A DNA stretch of 64,000 nucleotides from an unicellular cyanobacterium SU2 (GTDB lineage Bacteria; Cyanobacteriota; Cyanobacteriia; Cyanobacteriales; Microcystaceae): positions 1 through 64,000 of the forward strand of contig NEED01000009.1 in assembly GCA_002110465.1 (NCBI GenBank). Direction: 5' to 3'. The notes beneath the pieces are model-generated. The model saw only the letters and a program-made list of their open reading frames with translations, ran no database searches and was not told the DNA's origin. The stretch's first letter is position 1; each line of letters begins with the position of its first letter. The position numbers and the translations under genes are program-made. Below, in pieces: positions 25,481-35,242 of the stretch.

Positions 25481-27235
25481 TTAAGTTTTAGATAGGGCTT
25501 GAGAATTAGGGGTTTCCATGATGTGAGTTTGTCTAGGAACACCAATTTCGATTCCATTTTCTTCTAGTGCCTTGCGTACCCGAAAACGAAATTCTCGACC
25601 AACAGACCACTGCTGTCCTGGGGCTGTTTTAATCCAAGTAGAAATAGACAAGCCACTGTGGGAAACATTATCAATCCCTAATACATCAGGAGGATCTAAA
25701 ATCTTATCATGCCATTGTGGGTCGTCATAGAGTCCCTGGGCGGTCTGTTTTAAAACAGATAAAGCTTTTTCGGGATTGGTCTGATAGGCGACATCGACCG
25801 TGAAATTAACCCGTGACCAACTCCGTGTCAGGTTTTTCACATCCCGAATAATACTATTAGGAATGGTCACCAGTTCACCACCTCCACTACGGATCTGGGT
25901 AACTCGTAAATTGAGATTTTCCACTAAACCGGCTGCGGTTCCTAAGTCAACCACATCCCCGATCGCATATTGATCTTCAGCTAAAATCAAAAACCCATTC
26001 ACCAGATCACTCACTAAACTCTGAGAACCAAAGGAAATGGCTAAACCGAGTAACCCCCCAATGGCTAACACTGATCCTGTCGGGACTCCCAAGACACTCA
26101 ACGCGGTGAGAAGTCCCATTGTTGCAATGATCACTGTGACCATCCCTTTAGCAGCACCGGCAATAGTTGCACTGCGTAGTTGACTGCGTTGAGCATCCCC
26201 TAAGCTGATAAACTTTGCAAAATTATTATTCTCCCAAGTGTTTCTGGCTTTGTCGATAAAGCGACGGCTAAGACGGATGGCTAAACCAGTGACAAACCAA
26301 GTAAGCAACAATTCTATGGGTACATCAAGAAAACTAAAGCGATATTTAGCCAGGACAGGAATTCGACCAAACAAGTAATATAATCCGATTAACCATCCGA
26401 CAATTAGTAACCAGAATAGTAGCCATTGGAAAAAATCCAAGACGCCGAGTTGACGATCTAAGCTAACAATGTGCTGTAGTCCTTGCACAAACTGGGAACG
26501 TTGTTCAGACAATTGTTCTTCTTCAGACTGGGACGAGGCACTACTTATTCCCTCATCAGGTGATTCAGAAATGGCTGATTCGTTTAGTTGTTGTTTGCGA
26601 TTCCATAAAGCTTTTTGGCGTTTTGATAAACCATATTTCACTACCACCACAACGACGGTTAACACCAATAATCCAACCATGATAGCGATAAGTTCAGTTG
26701 GATTTTGATCCCATTTTTTGAGTCCCTGTTGCAAATCTGTTTTGATGATATCGCGCCATTTCCTAGCAAGTTCATCAATGGGAATACCATTGAAGTCTGC
26801 ATCTAACTCGGTTACAGATAGCAAGACCAGCGGACGGGTATATTGCTCATCCTTAGCATCAATAATCGTGACATTATTTAACCGAGAGACCTCAACCACT
26901 AATGTTTCTAAATTCATGGGGCGCAGTAGGGCGAACCTTAAACGTCCCTCTATCTGTTTAGCACGTTCCTCAACCGGTAGACTTCCTTCTCCTATATTGC
27001 TACGATCATAAACCGTCGGCGAAGCAATGGTAAATAGTTCTGTTCCATCAACTGGAGATTTGACTTGAATGGTTTCAATATTACCGTAGCGATTAACCGA
27101 ACTTGGTGCTTTGTTTCCCCCTCCATCAATACTCGGTAAAGAAAATTGAGCTTGGCTAGGCTTTCCTGTGATTAGGGTTATACTACAAGCCAAAATAAAG
27201 ATGAAACAGAAGCTGAGAATTCGTCTTAATTTCAT
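25481..27235 (-). CDS. MscS-family mechanosensitive channel (large, exported N-domain)
   Basis: This 584-residue protein has a signal peptide (residues 5-28), a periplasmic domain (to about 185), and membrane helices at about 187-207, 265-290 and 310-330. The MscS core then carries GLLGLAISFGSQSLVSDLVNGFLILAEDQ in place of the pore helix. The beta domain VGDVVDLGTAAGLVENLNLRVTQIRS and the C-terminal alpha/beta domain follow. MscS channels open under membrane tension to release osmolytes. A 40-residue acidic linker near 215-245 is poorly conserved in type. It starts at ATG 27235, a single-gene unit. Confidence 0.9.
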   Translation of the reverse strand: MKLRRILSFCFIFILACSITLITGKPSQAQFSLPSIDGGGNKAPSSVNRYGNIETIQVKSPVDGTELFTIASPTVYDRSNIGEGSLPVEERAKQIEGRLRFALLRPMNLETLVVEVSRLNNVTIIDAKDEQYTRPLVLLSVTELDADFNGIPIDELARKWRDIIKTDLQQGLKKWDQNPTELIAIMVGLLVLTVVVVVVKYGLSKRQKALWNRKQQLNESAISESPDEGISSASSQSEEEQLSEQRSQFVQGLQHIVSLDRQLGVLDFFQWLLFWLLIVGWLIGLYYLFGRIPVLAKYRFSFLDVPIELLLTWFVTGLAIRLSRRFIDKARNTWENNNFAKFISLGDAQRSQLRSATIAGAAKGMVTVIIATMGLLTALSVLGVPTGSVLAIGGLLGLAISFGSQSLVSDLVNGFLILAEDQYAIGDVVDLGTAAGLVENLNLRVTQIRSGGGELVTIPNSIIRDVKNLTRSWSRVNFTVDVAYQTNPEKALSVLKQTAQGLYDDPQWHDKILDPPDVLGIDNVSHSGLSISTWIKTAPGQQWSVGREFRFRVRKALEENGIEIGVPRQTHIMETPNSQALSKT

Positions 27236-27547
27236 AAATTTACTAGATTATTGATTGAGAGCTATTCCAAGTTTTTTCAAGCAAGAGGAAATTTCTGCTT
27301 GTTTGAATTCCTTGAGGGGAATCTAGGAAAATCTTTCGTTAGACTAACGGATAAATCTATCTAGTCAAGGACAACACCCATGTTAGTTAAGGTCTGTTTT
27401 TGACTACTAAAGCGATTAAGGCGATCGCTGTTACTGATGTTAGGAATCAATGAGGTAGAGGCTTCATGATCAACCAATTTCTAGTAAGTTATCCCTTAAA
27501 GTCCCCCAAAGCTTAACATAAGTTTAGGTGATAGTCCAAGGAAACAC
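27236..27547. other. Intergenic region, nothing assigned
   Basis: About 310 bp with one HIP1 site (near 27420) and a short inverted repeat CGTTAG / CTAACG near 27340. No gene, RNA or terminator was recognised. Confidence 0.4.
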
Positions 27548-29350
27548 TTACTGATGGGTTAAAGACTTTAAACCCATTTGGACTCGCCATAAGTTAGCAT
27601 AAATCCCCTGTTTTTCTAACAATTGTTCATGGGTTCCTTGCTCAATAATTTGCCCAGATTCGATCACATAAATACAATGTGCATGACGAATAGTAGACAG
27701 ACGATGGGCAATGGCAATAGTGGTTCGATTTTGGGTTATTTTTTCTAGGGAACGGGCGATCGCGGACTCGGTTTCATTATCAACAGCAGAGGTAGCTTCA
27801 TCTAAAATTAAAATCGGTGGATCTTTTAAAATTGCCCTTGCAATGGCAATTCGTTGCCGTTGTCCTCCTGATAATTTCTGTCCTCTTTCCCCTACAATAG
27901 TCTCATATCCTTGAGGAAGTTTCATAATAAAATCATCAGCTTCTGCTAATTTTGCCGCCTTAACAATTGCCTCAAAATTGGCTTGAATATTTCCATAGGC
28001 AATGTTTTCTCTAACGCTTCCATGAAAGAGAAAAACGTCTTGACTAACTAAGCCAATTCCTTGTCTTAAATCGGATAATCGAATCTCTGTAATATCAACT
28101 CCATCTAAAGTAATTTGTCCTTGTTGAATTTCGTATAGTCTTAGCAATAATTTCACTAAGGTACTCTTTCCAGACCCCGTTGACCCAACAATAGCAATTG
28201 TTTGTCCAGCAGGAATTTCTAAAGAAAGATTTTCAACCACAGGATTCCTATTTTGGTAGGCAAAAGTAACATGATTAATCCTAATTTCACCTTTAATATT
28301 AGAAACAGGAATCGCAATATTGCCTGAATGAATAGTTAGGGGAGTATCCAATAAATTCATCACGCGATTGGTTGAAGCCATTGCCCGTTGATAGAGATCT
28401 AGAGTTTGTCCTAACCGCGTTAATGGCCACAATAACCGTTGCGTCATAAATACTAAAACACTATAGGTTCCCACCGCTAAATTATCCTCAACAACTTCCA
28501 TTCCTCCATAAAGTAAAATCGCTGTAAATCCTGCCAAAATAATAATACGAATTAAAGGAACAAAGGCTGTACTCAAGGCAATTGCTTTTTGATTACTTTG
28601 GCGATAAGCTTCACTATCTTTTCGTAATCTTTCGATTTCATAATCTTCTGTTGTAAAGCTTTTAATGGTGGTTATTCCACTCAAATTGTTCGAGAGACGA
28701 CTATTAAGTAAACTAACTTTTTGTCTAACATTAGTATAACGAGGGGCAAGAAACTTTTGAAAGGCAATAGAACCCCAAATAATAAAAGGAATTGGTAACA
28801 TTGCCATCCATGCTATTCCTGGGATAGCAATAAAAAAGGCTGCTCCAATAATAATAACAGTTGTCATGACCTGTAAAATTTCATTAGCCCCAACATCAAG
28901 AAACCTTTCTAGTTGATTAATATCATCATTTAAAATTGATAATAAAGCCCCTGTACTTCGTTCTTCAAAATAGGCTAATTCTAAATTTTGAAGATGGCTA
29001 TAAGCATCAATTCTCAGGTCATGTTGAATATTTTGAGCTAAATTTCTCCAGAGTCTTTCATAGGTATATTGGAAGAGAGATTCTAACCCCCAAACAATCA
29101 CAGAAAACACCGTTAAAATAAGCAATTGTCCAAAGACATCTTTAACGCCAAATTGAGCAATTAAAGAATCTTGGCGTTTAACCACTACATCAACAGCCGC
29201 CCCAATTAAAACAGGGGGAGCTAGATCAAAAATTTTGTTTAAAATAGAACAGGTGACAGCTTGCCAGATTAAAGATCGATACCGATGTCCATATTTAATA
29301 AGGCGTTGTAAAGGGTGATTAGAGCGAGGTTTTTTGTAAGAGGTTGACAT
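27548..29350 (-). CDS. ABC transporter, fused permease and ATPase (exporter type)
   Basis: This 600-residue half-transporter has a six-helix membrane domain (residues 25-315) followed by an ATPase domain. The ATPase has Walker A GSTGSGKST (near 386), Q-loop LVSQDVFLFHG, signature LSGGQRQRIAIARA, Walker B ILILDEATSAVD and H-loop IAHRLSTIRH. All catalytic motifs are intact. The protein likely works as a homodimer, exporting a lipid, peptide or drug. The substrate cannot be read from the sequence. It starts at ATG 29350. Confidence 0.93.
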   Translation of the reverse strand: MSTSYKKPRSNHPLQRLIKYGHRYRSLIWQAVTCSILNKIFDLAPPVLIGAAVDVVVKRQDSLIAQFGVKDVFGQLLILTVFSVIVWGLESLFQYTYERLWRNLAQNIQHDLRIDAYSHLQNLELAYFEERSTGALLSILNDDINQLERFLDVGANEILQVMTTVIIIGAAFFIAIPGIAWMAMLPIPFIIWGSIAFQKFLAPRYTNVRQKVSLLNSRLSNNLSGITTIKSFTTEDYEIERLRKDSEAYRQSNQKAIALSTAFVPLIRIIILAGFTAILLYGGMEVVEDNLAVGTYSVLVFMTQRLLWPLTRLGQTLDLYQRAMASTNRVMNLLDTPLTIHSGNIAIPVSNIKGEIRINHVTFAYQNRNPVVENLSLEIPAGQTIAIVGSTGSGKSTLVKLLLRLYEIQQGQITLDGVDITEIRLSDLRQGIGLVSQDVFLFHGSVRENIAYGNIQANFEAIVKAAKLAEADDFIMKLPQGYETIVGERGQKLSGGQRQRIAIARAILKDPPILILDEATSAVDNETESAIARSLEKITQNRTTIAIAHRLSTIRHAHCIYVIESGQIIEQGTHEQLLEKQGIYANLWRVQMGLKSLTHQ

Positions 29351-29689
29351 CAGTATTCATAAGTTAAATAAAGTAAAATCAAACAAAAGATAATTCTAGG
29401 GGCGTTGAAGAAAATATCTGTATAAGTTGAAAAAAAGTTGAGGGACTGTCGCTTAATTTATGTCAAAATTTATATCCAATTATTTAGAATATTTAACATG
29501 ATTAAGCTATATTTTATGGTAATTGAGTCAGTTGACCGATCAATGTTTTCAGTGTCTTGATTGATAATGTTAAGGTATGTTGAGAAATATGTAAACTTTG
29601 TTATTCTCAATTATCAAACCCTGAATAACATGATAATTTCGTAGAGTGGTTAATCAATCACGTCACACGATAAATTTTAGGAGGGTATC
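29351..29689. other. Divergent intergenic region
   Basis: About 340 bp between the ABC exporter gene and the small gene at 29690, so it should hold two promoters. It is AT-rich. No operator palindrome stood out. Confidence 0.35.
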
Positions 29690-29890
29690 TTGAAAGTGGA
29701 AACGACTTCAATCAATAGAGAAGCCATGCAGGAAAACATACAGGATTACGTGGCTCAACTGCAACTCCACATGGCATTACACGCCCGTCATCTTGTTCCT
29801 TCTTTAACTCAACCTGAAGATCCTCGCCACAAGTTATTACAAGAAACTCAAGCTACTATCGAAAAGTTAGCATCTCGCCAAACTCGCTAA
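29690..29890 (+). CDS. Small conserved cyanobacterial protein
   Basis: This 66-residue helical protein reads QDYVAQLQLHMALHARHLVPSLTQPEDPRH in two adjoining segments, then LLQETQATIEKLASRQ. It is not assigned to a function. The start is a TTG at 29690, supported by a strong AGGAGG located 6 bases upstream (29679-29684). An internal ATG at 29726 has no ribosome site. Its strong initiation signal suggests that it is truly expressed. It lies 98 bp upstream of trmJ and may share its transcript. Confidence 0.65.
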   Translation: MKVETTSINREAMQENIQDYVAQLQLHMALHARHLVPSLTQPEDPRHKLLQETQATIEKLASRQTR

Positions 29891-29988
29891 CGGTCAACTT
29901 TTTTGTTTATCGATTATAAAGGCCTCTATTGTCATCTGTTACATGGGATGATGGTGGAGGTTCTTGGTAAACTGGGAGAGTGACATTA

Positions 29989-30750
29989 ATGATGTCTTTA
30001 GGGCAAGTCAAAATTATTTTAGTCGAACCGGCCGGCCCGTTGAATGTGGGATCAGTGGCGCGAGTCATGAAAAATATGGGATTGCAACACTTAGTCCTGG
30101 TTAACCCCCATTGTGATCCCTTCGGAGAAGAAGCACGGTTGATGGCCGTTCATGGTACTGATATTTTAGAGCAAATTCAACAAGTGGGAAGCTTACCCGA
30201 AGCCTTGCAAGGATGCCAACAGGCGATCGCTACCACAGCCCGTCCTCGTAGCCTTCTCACTCCCCTAGAAAATCCTCGTGAAGCCCTCCCCTGGTTATTA
30301 ACCCCCAACCTCACCAGTGCTTTGATTTTTGGACCGGAAGATCGGGGATTAAGTAACGAAGAACTCAATTATGCTCAACGTTTTGTGTGTATTCCGGCTA
30401 ATCCTGAGTACCCATCTTTAAATCTTGCCCAGTCTGTCGCTATTTGTGCCTACGAACTCTATCAAACTGCTCGGAGTCCTAGGGAGTCCCCTTCAACCAT
30501 TATGGTAGAACCTGCGCCTTTGGATGTCCTAGAGGGATATTATCAACATCTTGAAACGATTTTATTGAAAATTGGTTATCTTTTTCCCCATACGGCTAAG
30601 GCTAGGATGGAAAAATTCCGCCGTCTCTATAATCGCGCCAACTTAAGTACAGAAGAAGTGGCTTTACTACGGGGGATTCTAGGTCATATTAATTCAATGT
30701 GGCAACATTTACCAGAAGATCATAGTCACAAAAGCCAATCATCTCAATGA
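29989..30750 (+). CDS. trmJ: TrmJ-type tRNA 2'-O-methyltransferase (SpoU/TrmH family)
   Basis: This 253-residue SPOUT-fold enzyme shows VEPAGPLNVGSVARVMKNMGL (motif 1 with the catalytic Arg/Asn), then LIFGPEDRGLSNEEL (motif 2) and IPANPEYPSLNLAQSVAICAYEL (motif 3, the knotted SAM site). Its C-terminal extension fits TrmJ, which methylates the ribose at position 32 of several tRNAs. The start is chosen at ATG 29989 with GGGAGA upstream. An in-frame GTG at 29980 would add MTL. Confidence 0.9.
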   Translation: MMSLGQVKIILVEPAGPLNVGSVARVMKNMGLQHLVLVNPHCDPFGEEARLMAVHGTDILEQIQQVGSLPEALQGCQQAIATTARPRSLLTPLENPREALPWLLTPNLTSALIFGPEDRGLSNEELNYAQRFVCIPANPEYPSLNLAQSVAICAYELYQTARSPRESPSTIMVEPAPLDVLEGYYQHLETILLKIGYLFPHTAKARMEKFRRLYNRANLSTEEVALLRGILGHINSMWQHLPEDHSHKSQSSQ

Positions 30751-30840
30751 GAGTGATGGTGATTAAGATCGCAAGGATGTTGTGACTTGCCCCATCTTCG
30801 ATTGTCGTAAAAATATAAATTACTAGGACGCTGAATAATT

Positions 30841-32142
30841 ATGCCCCGTCGAATGATTAACTCTTCCTCCAAACTCAACAGTGGTACAACCAATCATGTC
30901 GATTCTAATCGATCATTAAATGGCAAAAGGAGTTCCCGTCGTCAAAATGTGAGTCGAGTTTCTGGGGTAGGGCGTTCGACAAGACGATCTCATCGTGAAC
31001 CAGTATCAACCTTAACCGTTTCTGCCAAACGCCTTGATCAGCGATCTAAGGATTCTTCTTCCAATGCCATAACGTCTGTGTTTTTGTATATTCTGCGTTT
31101 AGCTATCATGGGAGTCGGGGTAAGCGCGATCGCCGGCACAATTTTAACTGTCTTCGACCCCACCAGTTTATTAGCCACCTACTTTAATTCTCCCCAACCG
31201 ACTTCTTCTGAAGACCCTGTGAAATCTGAGGAAGAAACCCCAACCCCTACTGTATTGGAAACAAGAACTATTCCTTTAGGGAAAGAATTAACCGATCTCA
31301 AAGCCAAATTAGAGAAGGTCGCTGCCCAAGAAAAATACGCTAACGTTAAGCCAACAGCCTGGTTTATCGATTTAGATAACGGCAACTATGTCAGTTTGAA
31401 TGGGGATGCTCCCCTTTCTGCTGCTAGTACCATTAAACTTCCTGTTCTGGTGGCTTTTTTTGAAGCTTTAGATGCCAGAAAAATCCATCTCGATGAAATG
31501 CTCATTATGGACAAGGAAATTATTACTGGGGAGGCAGGCACGATGCAATATCAACCCCCTGGAACTAAGTTTAGTGCCTTAGAAACCGCTACAAAGATGA
31601 TAGTTATCAGCGACAATACAGCCACCGATATGTTAATTCGTCGTCTGGGGGGTAAAGACGTTCTGAATCAACGTTTTAAGGAATGGGGATTAACCAATAC
31701 AGTAATTAATAATCGTTTACCTGATTTAGAAGGAACCAATACCACCAGTCCTCAAGATTTGGCGAAATTATTGGCCCGCGTTGAACGGGGAGATTTACTG
31801 ACCCTGCGATCGCGCGATCGCCTGTTGGGAATTATGCAGAAAACTCGTACTCGGACGTTATTACCTCAAGGACTAGAACAAGATGCCATTATTTCCCATA
31901 AAACAGGGGATATTGGCACGATTTTGGGAGATGCTGGCATCATCGATATTCCCACAGGGAAGCGTTATGTTGGGGCTGTTTTTGCTGAACGTCCTTACAA
32001 TGATGTCAAGGGGAGAATGGTCGTTCAAGATTTCTCCCGTACCGTTTACCAACACTTTAAATGGTATCAACCGAATCAAATTGTTAAGCCTTCAAAACCG
32101 ACTCAACCCACTCCAGAAACCAGTGCTGAGGCGGTAAATTAA
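30841..32142 (+). CDS. Class-A-beta-lactamase-fold serine hydrolase, membrane anchored
   Basis: This 433-residue protein has a basic N-terminal region (residues 1-80), one membrane anchor (about 82-103), a Pro/Glu linker and a serine hydrolase domain. The catalytic motifs are SAASTIKLP (S-x-x-K), VISDNTATD (SDN) and HKTGD (KTG). The omega-loop glutamate of true class A beta-lactamases (E-x-x-L-N) is replaced: the corresponding sequence is NRLPDLEGT. That suggests a penicillin-binding or other acyl-enzyme role rather than antibiotic breakdown. It is transcribed with a small downstream gene. Confidence 0.82.
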   Translation: MPRRMINSSSKLNSGTTNHVDSNRSLNGKRSSRRQNVSRVSGVGRSTRRSHREPVSTLTVSAKRLDQRSKDSSSNAITSVFLYILRLAIMGVGVSAIAGTILTVFDPTSLLATYFNSPQPTSSEDPVKSEEETPTPTVLETRTIPLGKELTDLKAKLEKVAAQEKYANVKPTAWFIDLDNGNYVSLNGDAPLSAASTIKLPVLVAFFEALDARKIHLDEMLIMDKEIITGEAGTMQYQPPGTKFSALETATKMIVISDNTATDMLIRRLGGKDVLNQRFKEWGLTNTVINNRLPDLEGTNTTSPQDLAKLLARVERGDLLTLRSRDRLLGIMQKTRTRTLLPQGLEQDAIISHKTGDIGTILGDAGIIDIPTGKRYVGAVFAERPYNDVKGRMVVQDFSRTVYQHFKWYQPNQIVKPSKPTQPTPETSAEAVN

Positions 32143-32161
32143 GGAAGTTGGGAGTCATCCA

Positions 32162-32338
32162 ATGGTGAAACAACAATGGTACATTATTAAAACTCAACAA
32201 GGTCACTGTAAGATTATGTCAGTCGAAACAGAAACAGCACCTGAAGCTGAGAAAATTTGGGGACCCTTTAATTCTCAAGAAGAGGCGATTACCCGTCGTG
32301 TAGGGTTAATTCGGGCTGGTCAATGTCAACCTATTTGA
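32162..32338 (+). CDS. Small conserved cyanobacterial protein
   Basis: A 58-residue ORF reads MVKQQWYIIKTQQGHCKIM, then WGPFNSQEEAITRRVGLIRA and GQCQPI. I recall close relatives in many cyanobacteria, always with WGPF and the RVGLIRAG.C.P end. The compact shape suggests a SPOR-like or ferredoxin-like mini-domain, but the function is unknown. The ATG is 19 bp after the hydrolase stop with GGAAG upstream. Its 3' end overlaps the converging CorC gene by 8 bp. Confidence 0.7.
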   Translation: MVKQQWYIIKTQQGHCKIMSVETETAPEAEKIWGPFNSQEEAITRRVGLIRAGQCQPI

Positions 32339-33728
32339 CATCTTCGTTGCTTTCATTATTAATCATTTCATCTTCAATCAGTTCCGTAACAGATTCTTCT
32401 CGACGATGGAGACGAATTTGCAATAAGCGAGGAGGTTCGGCCGTAACCACGGTAAATTCTAAATTAGAGTAGGTTAACGTTTCTCCGATGGCAGGAATTT
32501 TTTGCCATTGATAGAGTAAAAAGCCTCCCAAAGTTTGATATTCATCCGTTAGGGGTAATTCTAAATCTAAAACTTTATTGAGTTCTTCGAGATTGATTTG
32601 AGCTTCGACTAAAAATGTTTGCTCATCTAACATTTGTAGAGAAATATCTTCTGTTATGCTGTCTTCTAAATCACTATCAAGAATCTCTGCGATTAAATCT
32701 TGAAGGGTAATTAAGCCAGACGTTCCCCCAAATTCATCGACCACAATCACAATTTTTAACTGCGATCGCTGCATCAAAGACAATAATTCATCTAAAGGCA
32801 TCGATTCAGAGACAAATTTAATCGGTTTGAGCCAACGACGTAAAGACGATTCTTTAGTTAATTCTCCTTGAGCCAACGGAGGAGCTAAATCTTTAAAATC
32901 AATAAAGCCTAAAATATCATCGAGGGAGTCTCCTTTAACCGGATAACGGGAATGACCAGTAATAGCGACTTCTTCGAGTAAATCCCCAAAAGTTGCCTCC
33001 TCAGAAATGGCAATTAATTGAGTACGGGGAACCATGACTTCAACGGCCATTACCTCGCCAAATTCAAAGACATTTTTGAGTAAAGCTCGTTCTTTGGCTT
33101 CTAAACCGGTTGATTCTCCTTCTGTCGCAATAATTAATTGAAGTTCTTCTGAGGTTACTTGATTATATTGTCTTTCTCGAGTGTATTTAATCCCAAGACT
33201 ACATAATAGATAGCGAGTTGATTGGTTTAAAATCCAGATAAAAGGATTAAAAATTTGGGCAATGACTCCAATAGGAGGCCCTAAAAATCGGGCTAATTTC
33301 TCTGAATAAATCAAGGCAACAGACTTAGGACAGAGTTCCCCCAACACAATTTGTAAATAAGCAACTAGCAAAAAAGCAATTGGGATGGCGAGACTATGGG
33401 ATAGGGATTGAGTCAATTCAGGAGTCAGGGGCAGTTTTTGCAAGAGATAGTTGACCAAAACCGCCATGGTTACTTCTCCAATCCAACCAAGGGCTAAACT
33501 AGAAAGGGTAATTCCTAATTGAGTGGTTGAGAGGAGACGATCAATACTACGCTGTAGAGATTGGACGGTTTGGGCTTGAAGATCGCCAGCTTCCACTAAT
33601 TGACTAATGCGCGATCGCCGTACTGATACCATAGCAAATTCGGCGGTGACAAAAAAGGCATTAATGGCGATCAGTAACAACACAGATAAAAGACGTAGTA
33701 AGACTTCACTAACACTCAAACTATTCAT
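32331..33728 (-). CDS. CNNM/CorC-HlyC family protein
   Basis: This 465-residue membrane protein has three main parts. The N-terminal DUF21 domain has about four membrane helices (residues 5-190), with VRRSRISQL after the first. Paired CBS domains follow (about 215-340, with EVMVPRTQLIAIS and IVVDEFGGTSGLITLQDLIAEIL). A C-terminal CorC/HlyC transporter-associated domain (about 355-440) ends the fold. Such proteins are linked to magnesium or cobalt export, and some to haemolysis. The sequence does not settle the ion. It starts at ATG 33728; upstream is the divergent dehydrogenase gene. Confidence 0.92.
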   Translation of the reverse strand: MNSLSVSEVLLRLLSVLLLIAINAFFVTAEFAMVSVRRSRISQLVEAGDLQAQTVQSLQRSIDRLLSTTQLGITLSSLALGWIGEVTMAVLVNYLLQKLPLTPELTQSLSHSLAIPIAFLLVAYLQIVLGELCPKSVALIYSEKLARFLGPPIGVIAQIFNPFIWILNQSTRYLLCSLGIKYTRERQYNQVTSEELQLIIATEGESTGLEAKERALLKNVFEFGEVMAVEVMVPRTQLIAISEEATFGDLLEEVAITGHSRYPVKGDSLDDILGFIDFKDLAPPLAQGELTKESSLRRWLKPIKFVSESMPLDELLSLMQRSQLKIVIVVDEFGGTSGLITLQDLIAEILDSDLEDSITEDISLQMLDEQTFLVEAQINLEELNKVLDLELPLTDEYQTLGGFLLYQWQKIPAIGETLTYSNLEFTVVTAEPPRLLQIRLHRREESVTELIEDEMINNESNEDVK

Positions 33729-33935
33729 TGAACAATAAAGGTTTTAACAATTCTTGATGCTCGAAATATCCCATTAACTCAATTTTGACCGAATTGCCCT
33801 TTTTGAATGCTGATCATGTCTAATTTTGAAGCAATCATAATTCCGAACCTTGCTTTGATCTAAAACACCCTTATTCTAGACGTTAAACTCAATTTCTATA
33901 ATTAGATCATATTGGGTTAGTCAGGATTCATAGCC

Positions 33936-34919
33936 ATGCGAGCCATAATTTTTGATGCACCAAACACCCCTTTGAGAGTTGCTGAACTCCCTATTCCTAC
34001 TCCCACAGATCAACAAGTGTTACTGAAGGTTCGTGCTTGCGGAGTCTGTCGGACAGATTTACATATTGTTGATGGAGAATTAAGTCAGCCCAAATGTCCT
34101 TTAATTCTAGGACATCAAATCGTGGGAACTGTCGCAGAGGTGGGGAACAAAGTCACCAAATTTCAAAAAGGCGATCGCGTTGGGGTTCCCTGGTTAGGAA
34201 CTACCTGTGGTCATTGTTCTTATTGTCAGAAAGGTCGAGAAAACCTCTGTGATGAGGCAAAATTTACTGGATATCAACTTGACGGTGGCTATGCTGACTA
34301 TACGGTCGCCGATGAACAGTTTTGTTTTACCATTCCTGAAGGCTATGCCGATTTACAAGCTGCCCCATTATTGTGTGCCGGATTAATTGGGTATCGTTCC
34401 TACCGCATGACCGGAGAGGCGCAACGCATTGGTTTTTATGGCTTTGGGGCGGCTGCTCACATTTTAATTCAGGTTGCTCGTTATCATGGTCAGGAAGTCT
34501 ATGGGTTTACTCGGCCAGGGGATCACGATGGCCAGGACTTTGCCCGTGAGTTAGGGGCGATTTGGGCTGGAGGGTCTGATACAATGCCTCCTGAGCCTTT
34601 AGATGCTGCGATTATTTTTGCCCCAGTGGGGTCTTTAGTTCCTACTGCCTTACAATCAGTGGTTAAAGGCGGTGTGGTCGTTTGTGCGGGAATTCATATG
34701 AGTGATATTCCTTCTTTTCCCTACCGTCTTCTTTGGGAAGAAAGAGTTATTCGATCGGTTGCTAACCTCACTCGTCAAGATGGGGAAGAATTTTTGCAGT
34801 TAGCCCCGAAAATTCCTATTCAAACCCAAGTAGACGCTTTTCCTCTCACTCAAGCCAATCAAGCTTTAACAGCGTTACGTCAGGGAAATATTCAAGGGGC
34901 GGCCGTCTTAGTTCCCTAA
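33936..34919 (+). CDS. Zinc-dependent alcohol dehydrogenase family protein
   Basis: This 327-residue medium-chain dehydrogenase keeps its main zinc residues. The catalytic site has the Cys in ACGVCRTDLH and the His in LGHQIVGTV. The structural zinc loop is CGHCSYCQKGRENLC, four Cys with the standard spacing. The cofactor-binding turn is GFYGFGAAAHILIQVA. The family reduces or oxidises alcohols and aldehydes with NAD(P); the substrate is unknown. The short nucleotide-binding half is typical of the AdhA/YjgB-like subgroup. It starts at ATG 33936. Confidence 0.9.
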   Translation: MRAIIFDAPNTPLRVAELPIPTPTDQQVLLKVRACGVCRTDLHIVDGELSQPKCPLILGHQIVGTVAEVGNKVTKFQKGDRVGVPWLGTTCGHCSYCQKGRENLCDEAKFTGYQLDGGYADYTVADEQFCFTIPEGYADLQAAPLLCAGLIGYRSYRMTGEAQRIGFYGFGAAAHILIQVARYHGQEVYGFTRPGDHDGQDFARELGAIWAGGSDTMPPEPLDAAIIFAPVGSLVPTALQSVVKGGVVVCAGIHMSDIPSFPYRLLWEERVIRSVANLTRQDGEEFLQLAPKIPIQTQVDAFPLTQANQALTALRQGNIQGAAVLVP

Positions 34920-35242
34920 CCAAGTTTGAGGAAAAAAGTAGATAGCTTGAGCGGACTTAAGGAAAAAATATACAACTTTAAGTTTATTAAAATAAATCGG
35001 ATACCTCATCTCCGTACAATTAAGGATAATCCTTGAGCTTAAACGATGAATCGTCGTGAAAATTCTGTTGTTTTAAGCCTAGTCTTCCCATTACTGTAAA
35101 TATAGTCAAAACCTAATCAAGCTTAAGTCAACAGCTTTGGTCTTGCTGATTAACAGTGAACATTTTTGGGAAATAACAAAAAAGTAGGTTTTATTCGGAT
35201 TTTTCCCTGCTATTGGTAACTCTCTAATTGTGCAAATTTGCT
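34920..35242. other. Intergenic region before sigF
   Basis: About 320 bp, AT-rich, with no gene. It should hold the sigF promoter, but no certain -35/-10 pair or operator could be picked out. Confidence 0.35.

Noticed and set aside
31873-32137. ORFs on both strands inside the serine hydrolase gene
   Set aside because: They are other-frame shadows of a gene with intact catalytic motifs.
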